Source of the DNA: PALSA-612 sp963704335
GTDB taxonomy: Bacteria; Actinomycetota; Thermoleophilia; Gaiellales; Gaiellaceae
Reading direction: 5' to 3'
NCBI GenBank assembly: GCA_963704335.1
Contig: OY969889.1
Span: 806,001 to 870,000, forward strand
DNA: 64,000 bases
Below the pieces are notes generated by a model. The model did not search any database. It saw only the letters and a program-made list of their open reading frames with translations, and was not told the DNA's origin. Below, one piece after another: positions 9,093-16,411 of this stretch; positions within the stretch are counted from its first letter, which is position 1, and each line of letters begins with the position of its first letter. Made by a program: the position numbers and the translations under genes.

Positions 9093-9711
9093 TCTCGGCG
9101 CCGTGACGGTGGACGGCTACGGGACGCTCCTGGAGCTCGAGGATCCCGTGAAACCGCTCGCCGAGGCACTCGAGACCCACGGCATTCGCCGCTCGCCGGC
9201 CGAAGTGGAGGAGGCCTTCGCGAAGGAGGCGGCCTACTACCGGCCACGATCGCACCTCGCCCGCGACACGGCATCCCTGGAGCGGTTGCGGCACGAATGC
9301 GTGGCGGTCTTCCTCGACGCGCTGAACGCGCCGCTGGACCCCGGGGACTTCGTGGGCGCGTTCATGGGCGCGATCGTCTTCAAGCCCGCCGGCGGTGCCG
9401 TCGAGGCGCTTGGCGTCCTCCGGGCACGCGAGCTGAAGCTGGCGGTCGTCTCCAACTGGGACTGCTCACTGCCGGAGCGGCTGGAGATGCTCGATCTGCT
9501 GAGTGTCTTCGACGCCGTGGTCACCTCCGCCGAAGCGGGCATCCCCAAGCCGGACCCGGCGCCCTTCCGGCTCGCCCTGGAGCGGCTGGGGACCGCGCCG
9601 GACCGAGCACTCCACGTCGGCGACGAGCCCTCGGACGAGCAGGGCGCTGCCGCGGCCGGCATGCGCTTCGCGCCCGCTCCGCTCTCATCGGCTGTCCAGG
9701 CGCTCTCGTGA
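9079..9711 (+). CDS. HAD-superfamily hydrolase
   Basis: A 210-residue haloacid-dehalogenase-like phosphatase. Motif I is VTVDGYGTLLEL, the dehalogenase-like D..YGTL version that lacks the second Asp. Motif II is VVSNWDCS, motif III is GIPKPDPAPF (Lys), and motif IV is HVGDEPSDEQGAAAAGM. An alpha-helical cap sits between motifs I and II. Replacement of the second Asp by Tyr suggests either dehalogenase-type chemistry or altered phosphatase activity. It is part of a tight operon, overlapping the genes on both sides. Confidence 0.88.
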   Translation: MRFADLGAVTVDGYGTLLELEDPVKPLAEALETHGIRRSPAEVEEAFAKEAAYYRPRSHLARDTASLERLRHECVAVFLDALNAPLDPGDFVGAFMGAIVFKPAGGAVEALGVLRARELKLAVVSNWDCSLPERLEMLDLLSVFDAVVTSAEAGIPKPDPAPFRLALERLGTAPDRALHVGDEPSDEQGAAAAGMRFAPAPLSSAVQALS

Positions 9712-10358
9712 CAGGCAGGCTCGTTGCCTGGTTGACGTTCGTCGGTGCCTACGTCGCGCTTGCCTATGCGAGCCGGGCGAGCGGGGGCGACCCGCCAGAG
9801 GATGCGCTGTACCAGTACAGCACCGCCTGGAGCGGCGCCATCTGGTACGGCATCACGTTGCTCGTCGTCCTCTGGATCACACGCGGTCGGCATCGAGAGC
9901 TGCTCGCCCTCAGAGCACCCCGCTCGTGGAGTGGGGCTGCCGGCTGGTCTATCGCCGTGATCGTTGCGGTGTTCATCGTCGAAGCCGTCCTCGAGCCGTT
10001 CCTCAACGCCGGGGAAGAGCAGGGCCTGACACCGGACGCCTGGGACCCGGACCGGGCCGGCGCCTACGCAGCGAATGCCGTCGTCATCGCGGTGATCGCG
10101 CCGATCGTGGAGGAGCTGATGTTCCGCGGTGCCGGTTACTCGTTGCTTGCCCGGTTCGGGCAGGTCGTTGCGATCGTGGCGGTGGGAATCCTGTTCGGCC
10201 TCGTGCACGGGCTCATTGCGGGCCTGGTTGTCCTGTCGGTCTTCGGCATCGGTTTGGCGTGGCTGCGAGCGAAGACCGACAGCGTGTACCCCTGCATCGC
10301 CGTGCACGCACTGTTCAACGCCGTGGCGCTGATCGTTGCCGTAACCGTGACGACCTGA
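9708..10358 (+). CDS. CPBP-family intramembrane metalloprotease
   Basis: A 216-residue polytopic membrane protein that starts at a GTG overlapping the upstream TGA (GTGA). The three CPBP (Abi, Rce1-like) motifs are present: VEELMFRG with the Glu-Glu...Arg pattern, FGLVHG and HALFNAV near the end. Family members are glutamate intramembrane proteases, but the substrate is not known here. Longer in-frame extensions upstream lie inside the HAD gene and are not used. Confidence 0.88.
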   Translation: MTGRLVAWLTFVGAYVALAYASRASGGDPPEDALYQYSTAWSGAIWYGITLLVVLWITRGRHRELLALRAPRSWSGAAGWSIAVIVAVFIVEAVLEPFLNAGEEQGLTPDAWDPDRAGAYAANAVVIAVIAPIVEELMFRGAGYSLLARFGQVVAIVAVGILFGLVHGLIAGLVVLSVFGIGLAWLRAKTDSVYPCIAVHALFNAVALIVAVTVTT

Positions 10359-10366
10359 GCGGCCTC

Positions 10367-10372
10367 TATCCT
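10367..10372 (+). promoter_or_regulatory. Putative -10 box (TATCCT)
   Basis: TATCCT is 6 nt before the GTG start of the L,D-transpeptidase gene, an arrangement typical of leaderless transcripts. No Shine-Dalgarno sequence is present. Confidence 0.4.
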
Positions 10373-10378
10373 CGCGGC

Positions 10379-11524
10379 GTGAGGACGGCGCTTGCACTCG
10401 GGATCTTCCTGACACTGGCGGCGCCTGCAGCTGCCGCCGGCGAGGAAACCAAGCTGACACTGCGGGCGCCGGGCGCGACGAAGTTCGGCCACGTCGTCGA
10501 CTTCGCCGGACGCCTGTCGCCGGCCAGCGCCGGCACACGAGTGAGCCTCATGCGGGGCATGACGCGCGTGGCCTCGATGGGCGCCCGCCGCGACGGCTCG
10601 TATCGCTTCCGGGTCTCCCTCGGTCGCCCAGGGCCCTTTCATGCGGTGGCAGCCGGCGTCTCGTCGAAACCAGTCTCCGTGCGGATCATCCCGAGACTGC
10701 GGGCGAGGCTCGTAGGTACTCGCGTCGCCGGTGAGCCCCTGTCCGTCATCGCCCGTCTCGAGCCCGACGAGGCCGGGGCCGTGCGAGTACGCGTCGTCCG
10801 CGAGGGCGTGGAGTCGTACCGTGGTGCGTTCCCTCGCAGCGCGCAGGTTAGGCTCGGAACCACTGCTGTCTCGCCGTTCAGCGTCGCAGTCGACGTCTTG
10901 CCGACCGCGGGCTACGGCTACGTGGGCAAGAGGATCCGCGTCGCGCTCCGCGCTCCTACGATCACCTATGGCTACCAGGGCCCACTCGTCCCTGTGTTGC
11001 TCGAGAGGCTCCGCGGGCTGGGCTACGCGGCTCCGTCGTCGCGCACAGTGTTCGACTCCGACGCACAGCAGGCCGTCTACGCGTTCCAGAAGGCGCAGCG
11101 CCTCGAGCGAACCGGTGTGGCGGATGCTGCGTTCTGGCGCCGCCTCGCGCGGCCCGCGGAGATCGCGCCGCGCTACTCCAAGCCGGCTAACCACATCGAG
11201 ATCGACAAGCAACGGCAGATCCTCATCGTCGTCCGCGGCGGCCGGGCGTCCCTGATCTCTCCGGTGTCGACGGGCGGAATCGCCGGCTACTACACACCGG
11301 TCGGCCGCTTCGCGATCGGTCGCAAGGTGCCGGGCTACGACCCGAGCCCCCTGGGCGTGCTCTACAAGCCGATGTACTTCTACGGCGGGTACGCGATCCA
11401 CGGCAACCCGTCGGTGCCGCCGTATCCAGCGTCACATGGCTGCGTTCGCGTCCCGAACTTCGTCGCCGACCGGCTCTTCGAGAGCGAGCCGTACGGCGAG
11501 CCGGTCTTCGTCTACGAGCGCTAG
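10379..11524 (+). CDS. L,D-transpeptidase (YkuD) with peptidoglycan-binding domain
   Basis: A 381-residue secreted enzyme. A signal peptide (about residues 1-20, ending AAPAAAAG) is followed by beta-rich Ig-like stretches, a peptidoglycan-binding repeat (LLERLRGLGYAAPSS to AVYAFQKAQRLERTGVAD), and the YkuD domain from HIEIDKQRQILIVV. The catalytic motif is YAIHGNPSVPPYPASHGCVR, with His353 and Cys355. It forms 3-3 peptide crosslinks or attaches proteins to the wall. The start is GTG 10379, apparently leaderless. Confidence 0.92.
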   Translation: MRTALALGIFLTLAAPAAAAGEETKLTLRAPGATKFGHVVDFAGRLSPASAGTRVSLMRGMTRVASMGARRDGSYRFRVSLGRPGPFHAVAAGVSSKPVSVRIIPRLRARLVGTRVAGEPLSVIARLEPDEAGAVRVRVVREGVESYRGAFPRSAQVRLGTTAVSPFSVAVDVLPTAGYGYVGKRIRVALRAPTITYGYQGPLVPVLLERLRGLGYAAPSSRTVFDSDAQQAVYAFQKAQRLERTGVADAAFWRRLARPAEIAPRYSKPANHIEIDKQRQILIVVRGGRASLISPVSTGGIAGYYTPVGRFAIGRKVPGYDPSPLGVLYKPMYFYGGYAIHGNPSVPPYPASHGCVRVPNFVADRLFESEPYGEPVFVYER

Positions 11525-11532
11525 GTGGGTTC

Positions 11533-12033
11533 CTAGTCCGGATCGCCTTCGGCGGCCGCGAACTCGTCCGGCGTCACCTTGTCCAGGAACTTCTTGAACT
11601 CGTCGACGAGGTCGTCCTCGTTCATGTCGTCACCCTCGAACTCGATCGCCGACTCCTCGATGACGCTGTCGTCCGCGAAGATCGGCGCGTCCGCCCTGAC
11701 CGCCAGCGCGATGGCGTCGGAGGGCCGCGAGTCGAGCTCGAGCTCGGACCCGTCCTGCCGAATCGTGACCGTGGCGTAGAACGTGCTCTCGCGCAGCTCG
11801 GTCACGCACACGCGGATGACCTGCGCGTCGAGCTCGCCCAGCGCGTTCGTGAACAGATCGTGTGTCAACGGCCGCGGCGTTGCCTGGCCCTGGAGCTTCA
11901 TGAGGATGGCGGCCGCTTCCGACTGGCCGATCCAGATGGGGAGAAAGCGGTTGCCGTCGGTGGTCTTCAGCAGCACGATCGGCTGCTTGCCAACGAGATC
12001 GAAGCTCACCCCGTAGATGACCATCTCCGTCAT
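11533..12033 (-). CDS. Bifunctional nuclease (DUF151) family protein
   Basis: A 166-residue protein with the DUF151/BFN core: VLLKTTDGNRFLPIWIGQSE, LTHDLFTNAL and DSRPSDAIALAVRADAPIF. An acidic C-terminal tail (DDMNEDDLVDEFKKFLDKV) resembles a UvrB/UvrC-type helical motif. Homologues have reported RNase and DNase activity, but the physiological role is unclear. ATG 12033 (MTEMVIYGVSF) fits the family. It is convergent with the L,D-transpeptidase gene, with 8 nt between the stops. Confidence 0.88.
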   Translation of the reverse strand: MTEMVIYGVSFDLVGKQPIVLLKTTDGNRFLPIWIGQSEAAAILMKLQGQATPRPLTHDLFTNALGELDAQVIRVCVTELRESTFYATVTIRQDGSELELDSRPSDAIALAVRADAPIFADDSVIEESAIEFEGDDMNEDDLVDEFKKFLDKVTPDEFAAAEGDPD

Positions 12034-12087
12034 CGCGCGGTCCGATGGTAGCCGAGGCGCACCCGCGGACGACAAGTCATGCCTGGC

Positions 12088-12093
12088 TAGAAT
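12088..12093 (+). promoter_or_regulatory. Putative -10 box for tRNA-Ile
   Basis: TAGAAT lies 9 nt before the first base of the tRNA, consistent with transcription starting just upstream of the mature 5' end. A clear -35 was not recognised. Confidence 0.4.
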
Positions 12094-12102
12094 CGAACGG
12101 CC

Positions 12103-12176
12103 GGGCGATTAGCTCAGTTGGTTAGAGCGCCGCTCTGATAAGGCGGAGGTCCGTGGTTCGAATCCACGATCGCCCA
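12103..12176 (+). tRNA. tRNA-Ile (anticodon GAT)
   Basis: This is a 74-nt cloverleaf. The acceptor stem GGGCGAT pairs with ATCGCCC, with discriminator A12176. The D arm is GCTCAGTTGGTTAGAGC. The anticodon loop CTGATAA carries GAT at 12137-12139 on a stem closing CCGCT/GGCGG. The T arm is CGTGGTTCGAATCCACG. CCA is not encoded. The 3' end is followed by a tandem repeat that includes a damaged copy of the T arm and acceptor strand. Confidence 0.97.
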
Positions 12177-12249
12177 TTCGTCCCTCGCCCGCTTCGCTTT
12201 CCGCTCGAGGGGTGGCGCCCTTGGGGCGCCGCGTACCTTGAGCCATAGT

Positions 12250-12275
12250 GACGCTCCCGCCATGTCGGGAGCGTC
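12250..12275. terminator. Hairpin, first copy (10-bp stem)
   Basis: GACGCTCCCG, a 6-nt loop and CGGGAGCGTC form a perfect 10-bp stem 74 nt after tRNA-Ile. There is no strong T-run. It probably ends the tRNA transcript. Confidence 0.55.
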
Positions 12276-12389
12276 TGCGCGCCCGCTGTCTCGGCCGTGG
12301 TTCGACACGATCGCCACTCGTCCCTCGCCCGCTTCGCTTACCGCTCGGGGTTGGCGCCCGTGGGGGCGACGCTCACCTTGAGCCACAGT

Positions 12390-12415
12390 GACGCTCCCGC
12401 CAGGTCGGGAGCGTC
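12390..12415. terminator. Hairpin, second copy (10-bp stem)
   Basis: This is the same 10-bp stem as at 12250-12275, with the loop changed by one base. It lies 23 nt beyond the stop of parB on the opposite strand, so it can act as a bidirectional terminator between tRNA-Ile and the convergent parB operon. Confidence 0.55.
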
Positions 12416-12438
12416 TGCGGAGCCGCTGTGTCGGCCGC

Positions 12439-13299
12439 CTAGCCGCGGGCCGCTTGCTCGAGAGCCTCGGCGATCTCAGCCAGCTCGTGCTCGTCGGCGA
12501 ACGGGATCTCGATTTTGCCTCGGGTGACCTTGACCGGCCGGCCGAGCAGCTTCTCCGCCGCCTGGCGCACGCTCTGGGCGAGGGCCGGATCGACGGGAGC
12601 GCTCTTCTTTCGCGGGCGCTGCTTTGCACCGGCCCAGCGCGCCGCCTGCTCCGCAGCGCGCACCGACAGCCCGCGGCGGACGATGAGGCTCGCCAGCGCG
12701 CGTCGCTCTTCCTGATCCGGCACTGCCAGCACCGCACGCGCGTGGCCTTCCGTCAGCTCGCCGCGCTCGACCATGCCCAGCACGTCGTCGGGGAGGTCGA
12801 GCAGCCTGAGCCGGTTCGCCACCGAGGGCTTGGAGCGGCCTACCGTGTCGGCCACCTCGCCCAGGGTGAGCACGAACTCGTCCATCAGCACGGCGTAGGC
12901 GCGCGCTTCCTCGACGGGCGACAGTTGCTCGCGGGCGACGTTCTCGACGAGCGCGAGCAGCAGAGAGTCGCGGTCGTCGGCGTGGCGAACGACGGCTGGA
13001 ACCGTCTTCAACCCGGCCTCGCGAGCAGCTCGCCACCGGCGTTCGCCCGCGATCAGCTCCCAGCCGCCCGCGGGGCGCGGGCGCACGACGACCGGCTGGA
13101 CGACGCCCTGCTGCCTGATCGACGCGGCCAGGCCGGAAACGGTCTCACCGTCGATCTTCCGACGCGGCTGGCGCGGGTTGGGGTACACGGCGTCAACCGG
13201 GACGTGCGCGAGGTCCGCCTGCGTGGCGCCTCCGATCAGGACATCGAGGCCGCGGCCGAGGCCGCGTCGTCCCTCGTTCGCTTCAGGTGCGCTCGGCAA
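12439..13299 (-). CDS. parB: Chromosome-partitioning protein ParB
   Basis: A 286-residue ParB/Spo0J. After the usual GRGLDVLIGG opening come the CTPase/ParB-N motifs (NPRQPRR, GVVQPVVVRP, LIAGERRWRAARE and ALVENVAREQLSPVEEARAY), a helix-turn-helix (LGEVADTVGRSKPSVANRLRLL), and a C-terminal dimerisation segment. The frame is open to 13356, but TTG 13299 gives a 17-nt overlap with parA and the family-like N-terminus, so it is preferred. It is the last gene of the rpmH-to-parB operon. I did not find a clear parS site in the window. Confidence 0.94.
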   Translation of the reverse strand: MPSAPEANEGRRGLGRGLDVLIGGATQADLAHVPVDAVYPNPRQPRRKIDGETVSGLAASIRQQGVVQPVVVRPRPAGGWELIAGERRWRAAREAGLKTVPAVVRHADDRDSLLLALVENVAREQLSPVEEARAYAVLMDEFVLTLGEVADTVGRSKPSVANRLRLLDLPDDVLGMVERGELTEGHARAVLAVPDQEERRALASLIVRRGLSVRAAEQAARWAGAKQRPRKKSAPVDPALAQSVRQAAEKLLGRPVKVTRGKIEIPFADEHELAEIAEALEQAARG

Positions 13300-14047
13300 G
13301 CTCCATCGCCACCTTCCAGTACGCCTCCGCTCCTGCGGATCGGCGGTCGTAGGCAATCACCGGCAGGCCGTGGCTCGGAGCTTCGGCCAGCCTGACGGAT
13401 CGGGGCACGGTCGTGCGAAACACGAGGCCGCCGAGGTGCTTGCGGACGTCCGCCTCCACGTCTGCGGCGAGCCGGGTGCGTCGATCGACCATCGTCAGCA
13501 GGACGCCGGCCAGCGAGAGCTTCGGGTTGAGCCGGCGGCGGACGAGCTCTACCGAGTCGAGCAGTTGCGCCAGACCCTCGAGGGCGTAGTACTCCGCCTG
13601 CACGGGGACGAGCACAGCGTCGGCCGCGGCCAGCGCGTTCACCGTCAGCGGCCCCAGCGAGGGCGGGCAGTCGAGAAAGACGAAGGAGAAGCTCCCCGTC
13701 TGACCCTTCAGCGCCTGCGCGAGAAAGCGCTCACCGTCCTCGCGCATCGAGAGCTCGACCGCGGCCCCGGCCAGCTCCGGCCGGGACGGCACGAGGTGGA
13801 GATTCCCGAAGCGGGTCGGCATCGCGAGCGATTCGAGCGGCGCGCCGTCGAGCAGGTCGTAGCTCGAGGTGCCGTTCGCGCGCTCGCCCAGCCCGGAGGT
13901 GGCGTTGGCCTGCGGGTCGAGATCGACGACGAGCACTCGCTCACCGGCGTCGGCGAGACAGGCGGCGAGGTTGACGGCTGTCGTCGTCTTGCCCACGCCG
14001 CCCTTCTGGTTCGCGAGCGCGAAGACCGTGCTGGGCACGAAGCCCAT
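13283..14047 (-). CDS. parA: Chromosome-partitioning ATPase ParA (Soj)
   Basis: A 254-residue ParA with the deviant Walker A motif KGGVGKTT near residues 14-21, the switch VVDLDPQANATSGLG, Walker B-like FVFLDCPPSLGPLTVNAL, and the C-terminal TTVPRSVRLAEAPSHGLPV typical of Soj-type proteins. It works with ParB in segregating the replicated origin. The gene overlaps the start of parB, and 21 nt separate it from rsmG upstream. The start is the ATG at 14047. Confidence 0.96.
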   Translation of the reverse strand: MGFVPSTVFALANQKGGVGKTTTAVNLAACLADAGERVLVVDLDPQANATSGLGERANGTSSYDLLDGAPLESLAMPTRFGNLHLVPSRPELAGAAVELSMREDGERFLAQALKGQTGSFSFVFLDCPPSLGPLTVNALAAADAVLVPVQAEYYALEGLAQLLDSVELVRRRLNPKLSLAGVLLTMVDRRTRLAADVEADVRKHLGGLVFRTTVPRSVRLAEAPSHGLPVIAYDRRSAGAEAYWKVAMELAERT

Positions 14048-14068
14048 TGTCCCCAGGGCAGCGGACGG

Positions 14069-14659
14069 TCAGCTAAGTGGACGCTTGCGTGCCATCCCGG
14101 GACGGCGTGGAAAGCCGGGTGGAGTGGGCGCCACTTTGGGAATGACGATCGTGCCGTGCGTCTCCTCCGGTTCACCGCCTCCCAGGCGACTCGCAACGAC
14201 GGTAACCGTCGCCAGGTCAGCACTGGGCCCCACGTAGAGAACCACGCCGCCGCCCGGGTGGACGAGCGGCAGGCACCACTCGGCTGCAACGGGCGGCGGA
14301 GCGAGTGCCCTCGCCACGGCGACGCCGTAGGCGTCGACATCCTGTTCCTCGGCGCGGCCGCGCACGACGCGAACATTCGGGAAGTCGGTGGCCGCGCGCT
14401 CCAGGAACGAGGCTTTCCTGGCGTTGGCCTCGAGCAGCGTGATTTCCCGGTCGGGAAGAGCGCAGGCCAATGGAATACCCGGCGAGCCGCCGCCGGACCC
14501 CACGTCGACGATCGGACCGGCGAAGCGCATCACTGCAGGCAGCGCCGCCAGACTTCCCTCTACGTGTACGCGGTGGGCCTCTCCGCGGTCACTGACAGAC
14601 GTCAGCCCCGGCGTCTCGAGCAGCGCGTCGAGCCACCGCTCGAGACGCGAGTCAATCAT
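14069..14659 (-). CDS. rsmG: 16S rRNA (guanine-527-N7)-methyltransferase RsmG
   Basis: A protein of about 196 residues with the SAM-binding motif PIVDVGSGGGSPGIPLA and LLEANARKASFLERAA, which places it as RsmG (GidB). ATG 14659 overlaps the TGA of a short upstream frame (ATGA). The upstream frame begins VSDPRLERWL, a copy of this gene's own N-terminus MIDSRLERWL lying exactly 200 nt away, so the original start has been displaced by insertion of a repeat element. TTG 14680 is an alternative start. The C-terminus is a little longer than usual. Confidence 0.92.
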   Translation of the reverse strand: MIDSRLERWLDALLETPGLTSVSDRGEAHRVHVEGSLAALPAVMRFAGPIVDVGSGGGSPGIPLACALPDREITLLEANARKASFLERAATDFPNVRVVRGRAEEQDVDAYGVAVARALAPPPVAAEWCLPLVHPGGGVVLYVGPSADLATVTVVASRLGGGEPEETHGTIVIPKVAPTPPGFPRRPGMARKRPLS

Positions 14660-14859
14660 CGAGCGTCGTGCGCCCTCCAACGTGATGCCCTCGACTGGTC
14701 CGCTCGCAGAACCGCCCAGCTCCCGCGGCCGGAGGCCGGTCTAGCCGGCCGGGAGGCCCGGCAACCGCTTGCCGAGTCGACACCGTAAAGGAGGGGGTCC
14801 ATGGGGGAACCATGGGTTCCCCTATCGAAGAGCCACCGCTCGAGGCGCGGATCGCTCAC
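14656..14859 (-). pseudogene. Displaced 5' fragment of rsmG, now a 67-codon leader ORF
   Basis: The frame begins at GTG 14859, overlapping the jag stop (GTGA), and encodes SDPRLERWL, the expected RsmG N-terminus. It then runs through a 106-bp dispersed repeat and other unrelated sequence. It stays open for 67 codons and stops at a TGA overlapping the ATG of the intact rsmG frame. The duplicated 30 nt (14630-14659 and 14830-14859) are about 80 percent identical. Its present role may be only translational coupling of rsmG to jag. Confidence 0.7.
14725..14830 (+). repeat. 106-bp dispersed repeat, copy A (jag-rsmG junction)
   Basis: This segment matches 24061-24166 over its full 106 bp at roughly 85 percent identity without gaps. 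It contains a GGCCGG/CCGGCC stem near its left end and, near its right end, AAAGGAGGGGGTCC followed by ATG and a long palindrome (GGGGAAC...GTTCCCC). Here it is antisense to the surrounding operon, so its SD and ATG face away from rsmG. Direct repeats of the rsmG start lie outside it on both sides. Confidence 0.85.
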
Positions 14860-15566
14860 CCCAACTCGGTCGAGTCGGTCGGTGCGACGACGACACAGCG
14901 TTCCGGGTCGTCGCCCTCGCTATGCGTCTCCACGCCGGCCACGTCTTCCAGCGCCAGGTGAACGATTCTCCGCTCGAGAGCACTCATCGCTTCCAGCCGT
15001 ATTGCCGCCCCACTCGCGTTCGCCCGATCGGCCGCCTGGCGAGCCATGGTCTCGAGCCGAGCGCGGCGGCGCTCGCGATACCCGCCCGCATCGACCTCGA
15101 CACCCTTGCCACCCTCGCCCTGTGTTCGGTACGCGATGGACGACACGACGTGTTGGATCGCGTCGATGGTCCGCCCGTCACGGCCGATGAGAACGCCCGC
15201 GTCTGGCGCGGACACCGACACACGAACGGATTCGTCGTCCTCGGCCACCGTGACCCGCGCCGGCACACCAAGAGCTGTGGCGATGCGCTCGACGAGCTCG
15301 CTCGCCAGGCCGGCGGTCGGAGAAGCATCTCCGTCGGGCACCGGTGGCTCCCCGATGGCCGCGCTCTCGGCACGCGCCAGGACGCGAGCCGGTGACGTGC
15401 CGACGCCCAGGAGGCCTCTCTCACCCTCGGTCAGGACATCGAAGGTCACGGCATCCCGGTCAAGGCCTGGATGAAGCCGCTCGAGCTCCCTCAGGGCCTG
15501 CCACTTCGCCTCGCCGATCGTCTCGCCGGAAGCCTCGATCTCGATGAAATCTGCATCGGCGCTCAC
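14856..15566 (-). CDS. jag: Jag/KhpB-like RNA-binding protein (Jag-N, KH, R3H)
   Basis: A 236-residue protein with an N-terminal Jag-N domain (IEIEASGETIGEAKWQALRE to LLGVGTSPARV), a KH domain with its nucleotide-binding loop LIGRDGRTIDAIQHVVSS, and a C-terminal R3H domain (RLEAMSALERRIVHLALEDV). It is the usual neighbour of yidC and probably binds RNA in envelope or cell-division control. GTG 15566 overlaps the yidC stop (GTGA). Its stop overlaps the original rsmG start. Confidence 0.94.
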   Translation of the reverse strand: MSADADFIEIEASGETIGEAKWQALRELERLHPGLDRDAVTFDVLTEGERGLLGVGTSPARVLARAESAAIGEPPVPDGDASPTAGLASELVERIATALGVPARVTVAEDDESVRVSVSAPDAGVLIGRDGRTIDAIQHVVSSIAYRTQGEGGKGVEVDAGGYRERRRARLETMARQAADRANASGAAIRLEAMSALERRIVHLALEDVAGVETHSEGDDPERCVVVAPTDSTELG

Positions 15567-16399
15567 CTGCGGCCGCCGCGCTTCTTCTTCCGCTTCACGC
15601 GTTTTGGCGCGGTCGAAGCAGACGACTCGGCGACAACCGTTGCGGGCTCAGGCGCTGTCCGAGGCTCGTCTGCCACCGCCGCCGCCGTTTCTGCCGCCGC
15701 TCTCTCCTTCGGCGGCGTCCGCGAGCTCTTCTTCTGGGGAGTCACTTTCGTCCGTGGCACGAGCTGACGCGTGACGACGCCCTGGCCGACCGTCCAGAGG
15801 TTCGTCGTCGCCCAGTAGAGGACGAGGCCGGCCTCGAAGTTGATGATGAAGGGGATGAACAGGAACGGCAGCGCGAAGAAGATCAATCGCTGCGTCCGTT
15901 CCATCGTCGCCGACATGAAGTACGTGGAGGCAAGCTGGCTTGCGATGTAGATGACGAGCAGGAGAACGCCCCAGCCCTCGCTCGCCGGCTCCGTGATGTT
16001 TATGAGACCGAGCCACTCGAGGCTGTCCCCCTGAACGTAGTCCGTCGTGTCCTCGAAGTCGCGCAGCACGAAGAAGAGAGAGATGAAGATCGGGATCTGG
16101 AAGAGGATCGGCAGGCACGACGACGCCGGGTTGATGCTGTTCTCCTTGTAGAACTTCATCAACTCCTCGTTCATCTTCGTGCGGTCGCCCTTGTACTTGC
16201 GCTGGATCTCCTTCATCTCCGGCGCGTGCCGCTGCAGGTTCTGCATGGAGTGGATCTGCTTCACCGTCAGCGGGACGAGCGCCATGCGCACGAGAACCGT
16301 CAGCCCGACGATGGCCCAGGCCCAGGGCAACCCGATCGCTCCATGCGGGCCGAGCCAGTCGATGACGGCCGCGAGGAGGTCCTCGATCGGCCCGAGGAT
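15563..16399 (-). CDS. yidC: Membrane protein insertase YidC (start uncertain)
   Basis: YidC/Oxa1 insertase of the short Gram-positive type, with family segments LVRMALVPLTVKQIHSMQNL, PILFQIPIFISLFFVLRDF and FEAGLVLYWATTNLWTVGQG, and a basic Ala/Lys-rich tail ending KKKRGGRR. No ATG, GTG or TTG stands before the first membrane segment. TTG 16330 would remove it. ATC 16399 is used here as the left-most plausible codon. The preceding yidD stop contains ATGA in another frame, and removing one base near 16397-16407 would fuse that ATG to this frame (MIVARILGPIEDLL). Confidence 0.88.
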   Translation of the reverse strand: MLGPIEDLLAAVIDWLGPHGAIGLPWAWAIVGLTVLVRMALVPLTVKQIHSMQNLQRHAPEMKEIQRKYKGDRTKMNEELMKFYKENSINPASSCLPILFQIPIFISLFFVLRDFEDTTDYVQGDSLEWLGLINITEPASEGWGVLLLVIYIASQLASTYFMSATMERTQRLIFFALPFLFIPFIINFEAGLVLYWATTNLWTVGQGVVTRQLVPRTKVTPQKKSSRTPPKERAAAETAAAVADEPRTAPEPATVVAESSASTAPKRVKRKKKRGGRR

Positions 16400-16411
16400 G
16401 CCGCGCGACGA

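Larger units (their letters stand above)
12151..12436 (+). repeat. Two-copy 140-bp tandem repeat containing the tRNA 3' end
   Basis: The segment from within the T arm of tRNA-Ile to about 12292 recurs from 12295 to 12436. Beyond the tRNA part the spacing is exactly 140 bp (TCCCTCGCCC at 12181 and 12321; an AGCCAYAGTG block at 12241 and 12381). In the second copy the tRNA portion is shortened by 4 nt and cannot fold as a tRNA end. Each copy ends in the same 10-bp hairpin. The unit looks like a tandem duplication of the tRNA 3' end plus its terminator. Confidence 0.85.

Noticed and set aside
11522..11538. CTAGG...CCTAG inverted repeat between two convergent genes as terminator
   Set aside because: The stem is only 5 bp with no T-run and includes both stop codons, so it is too weak to annotate.
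13178..14788. 536-codon plus-strand open frame
   Set aside because: It is antisense to parA and rsmG, whose motifs are clear, and has low-complexity composition.
14801..15190. Plus-strand frame starting in the repeat with MGEPWVP and an ideal SD
   Set aside because: After the repeat it is antisense to jag and rich in Arg and Ser. The repeat's start signal may be used, but nothing supports a functional protein here.
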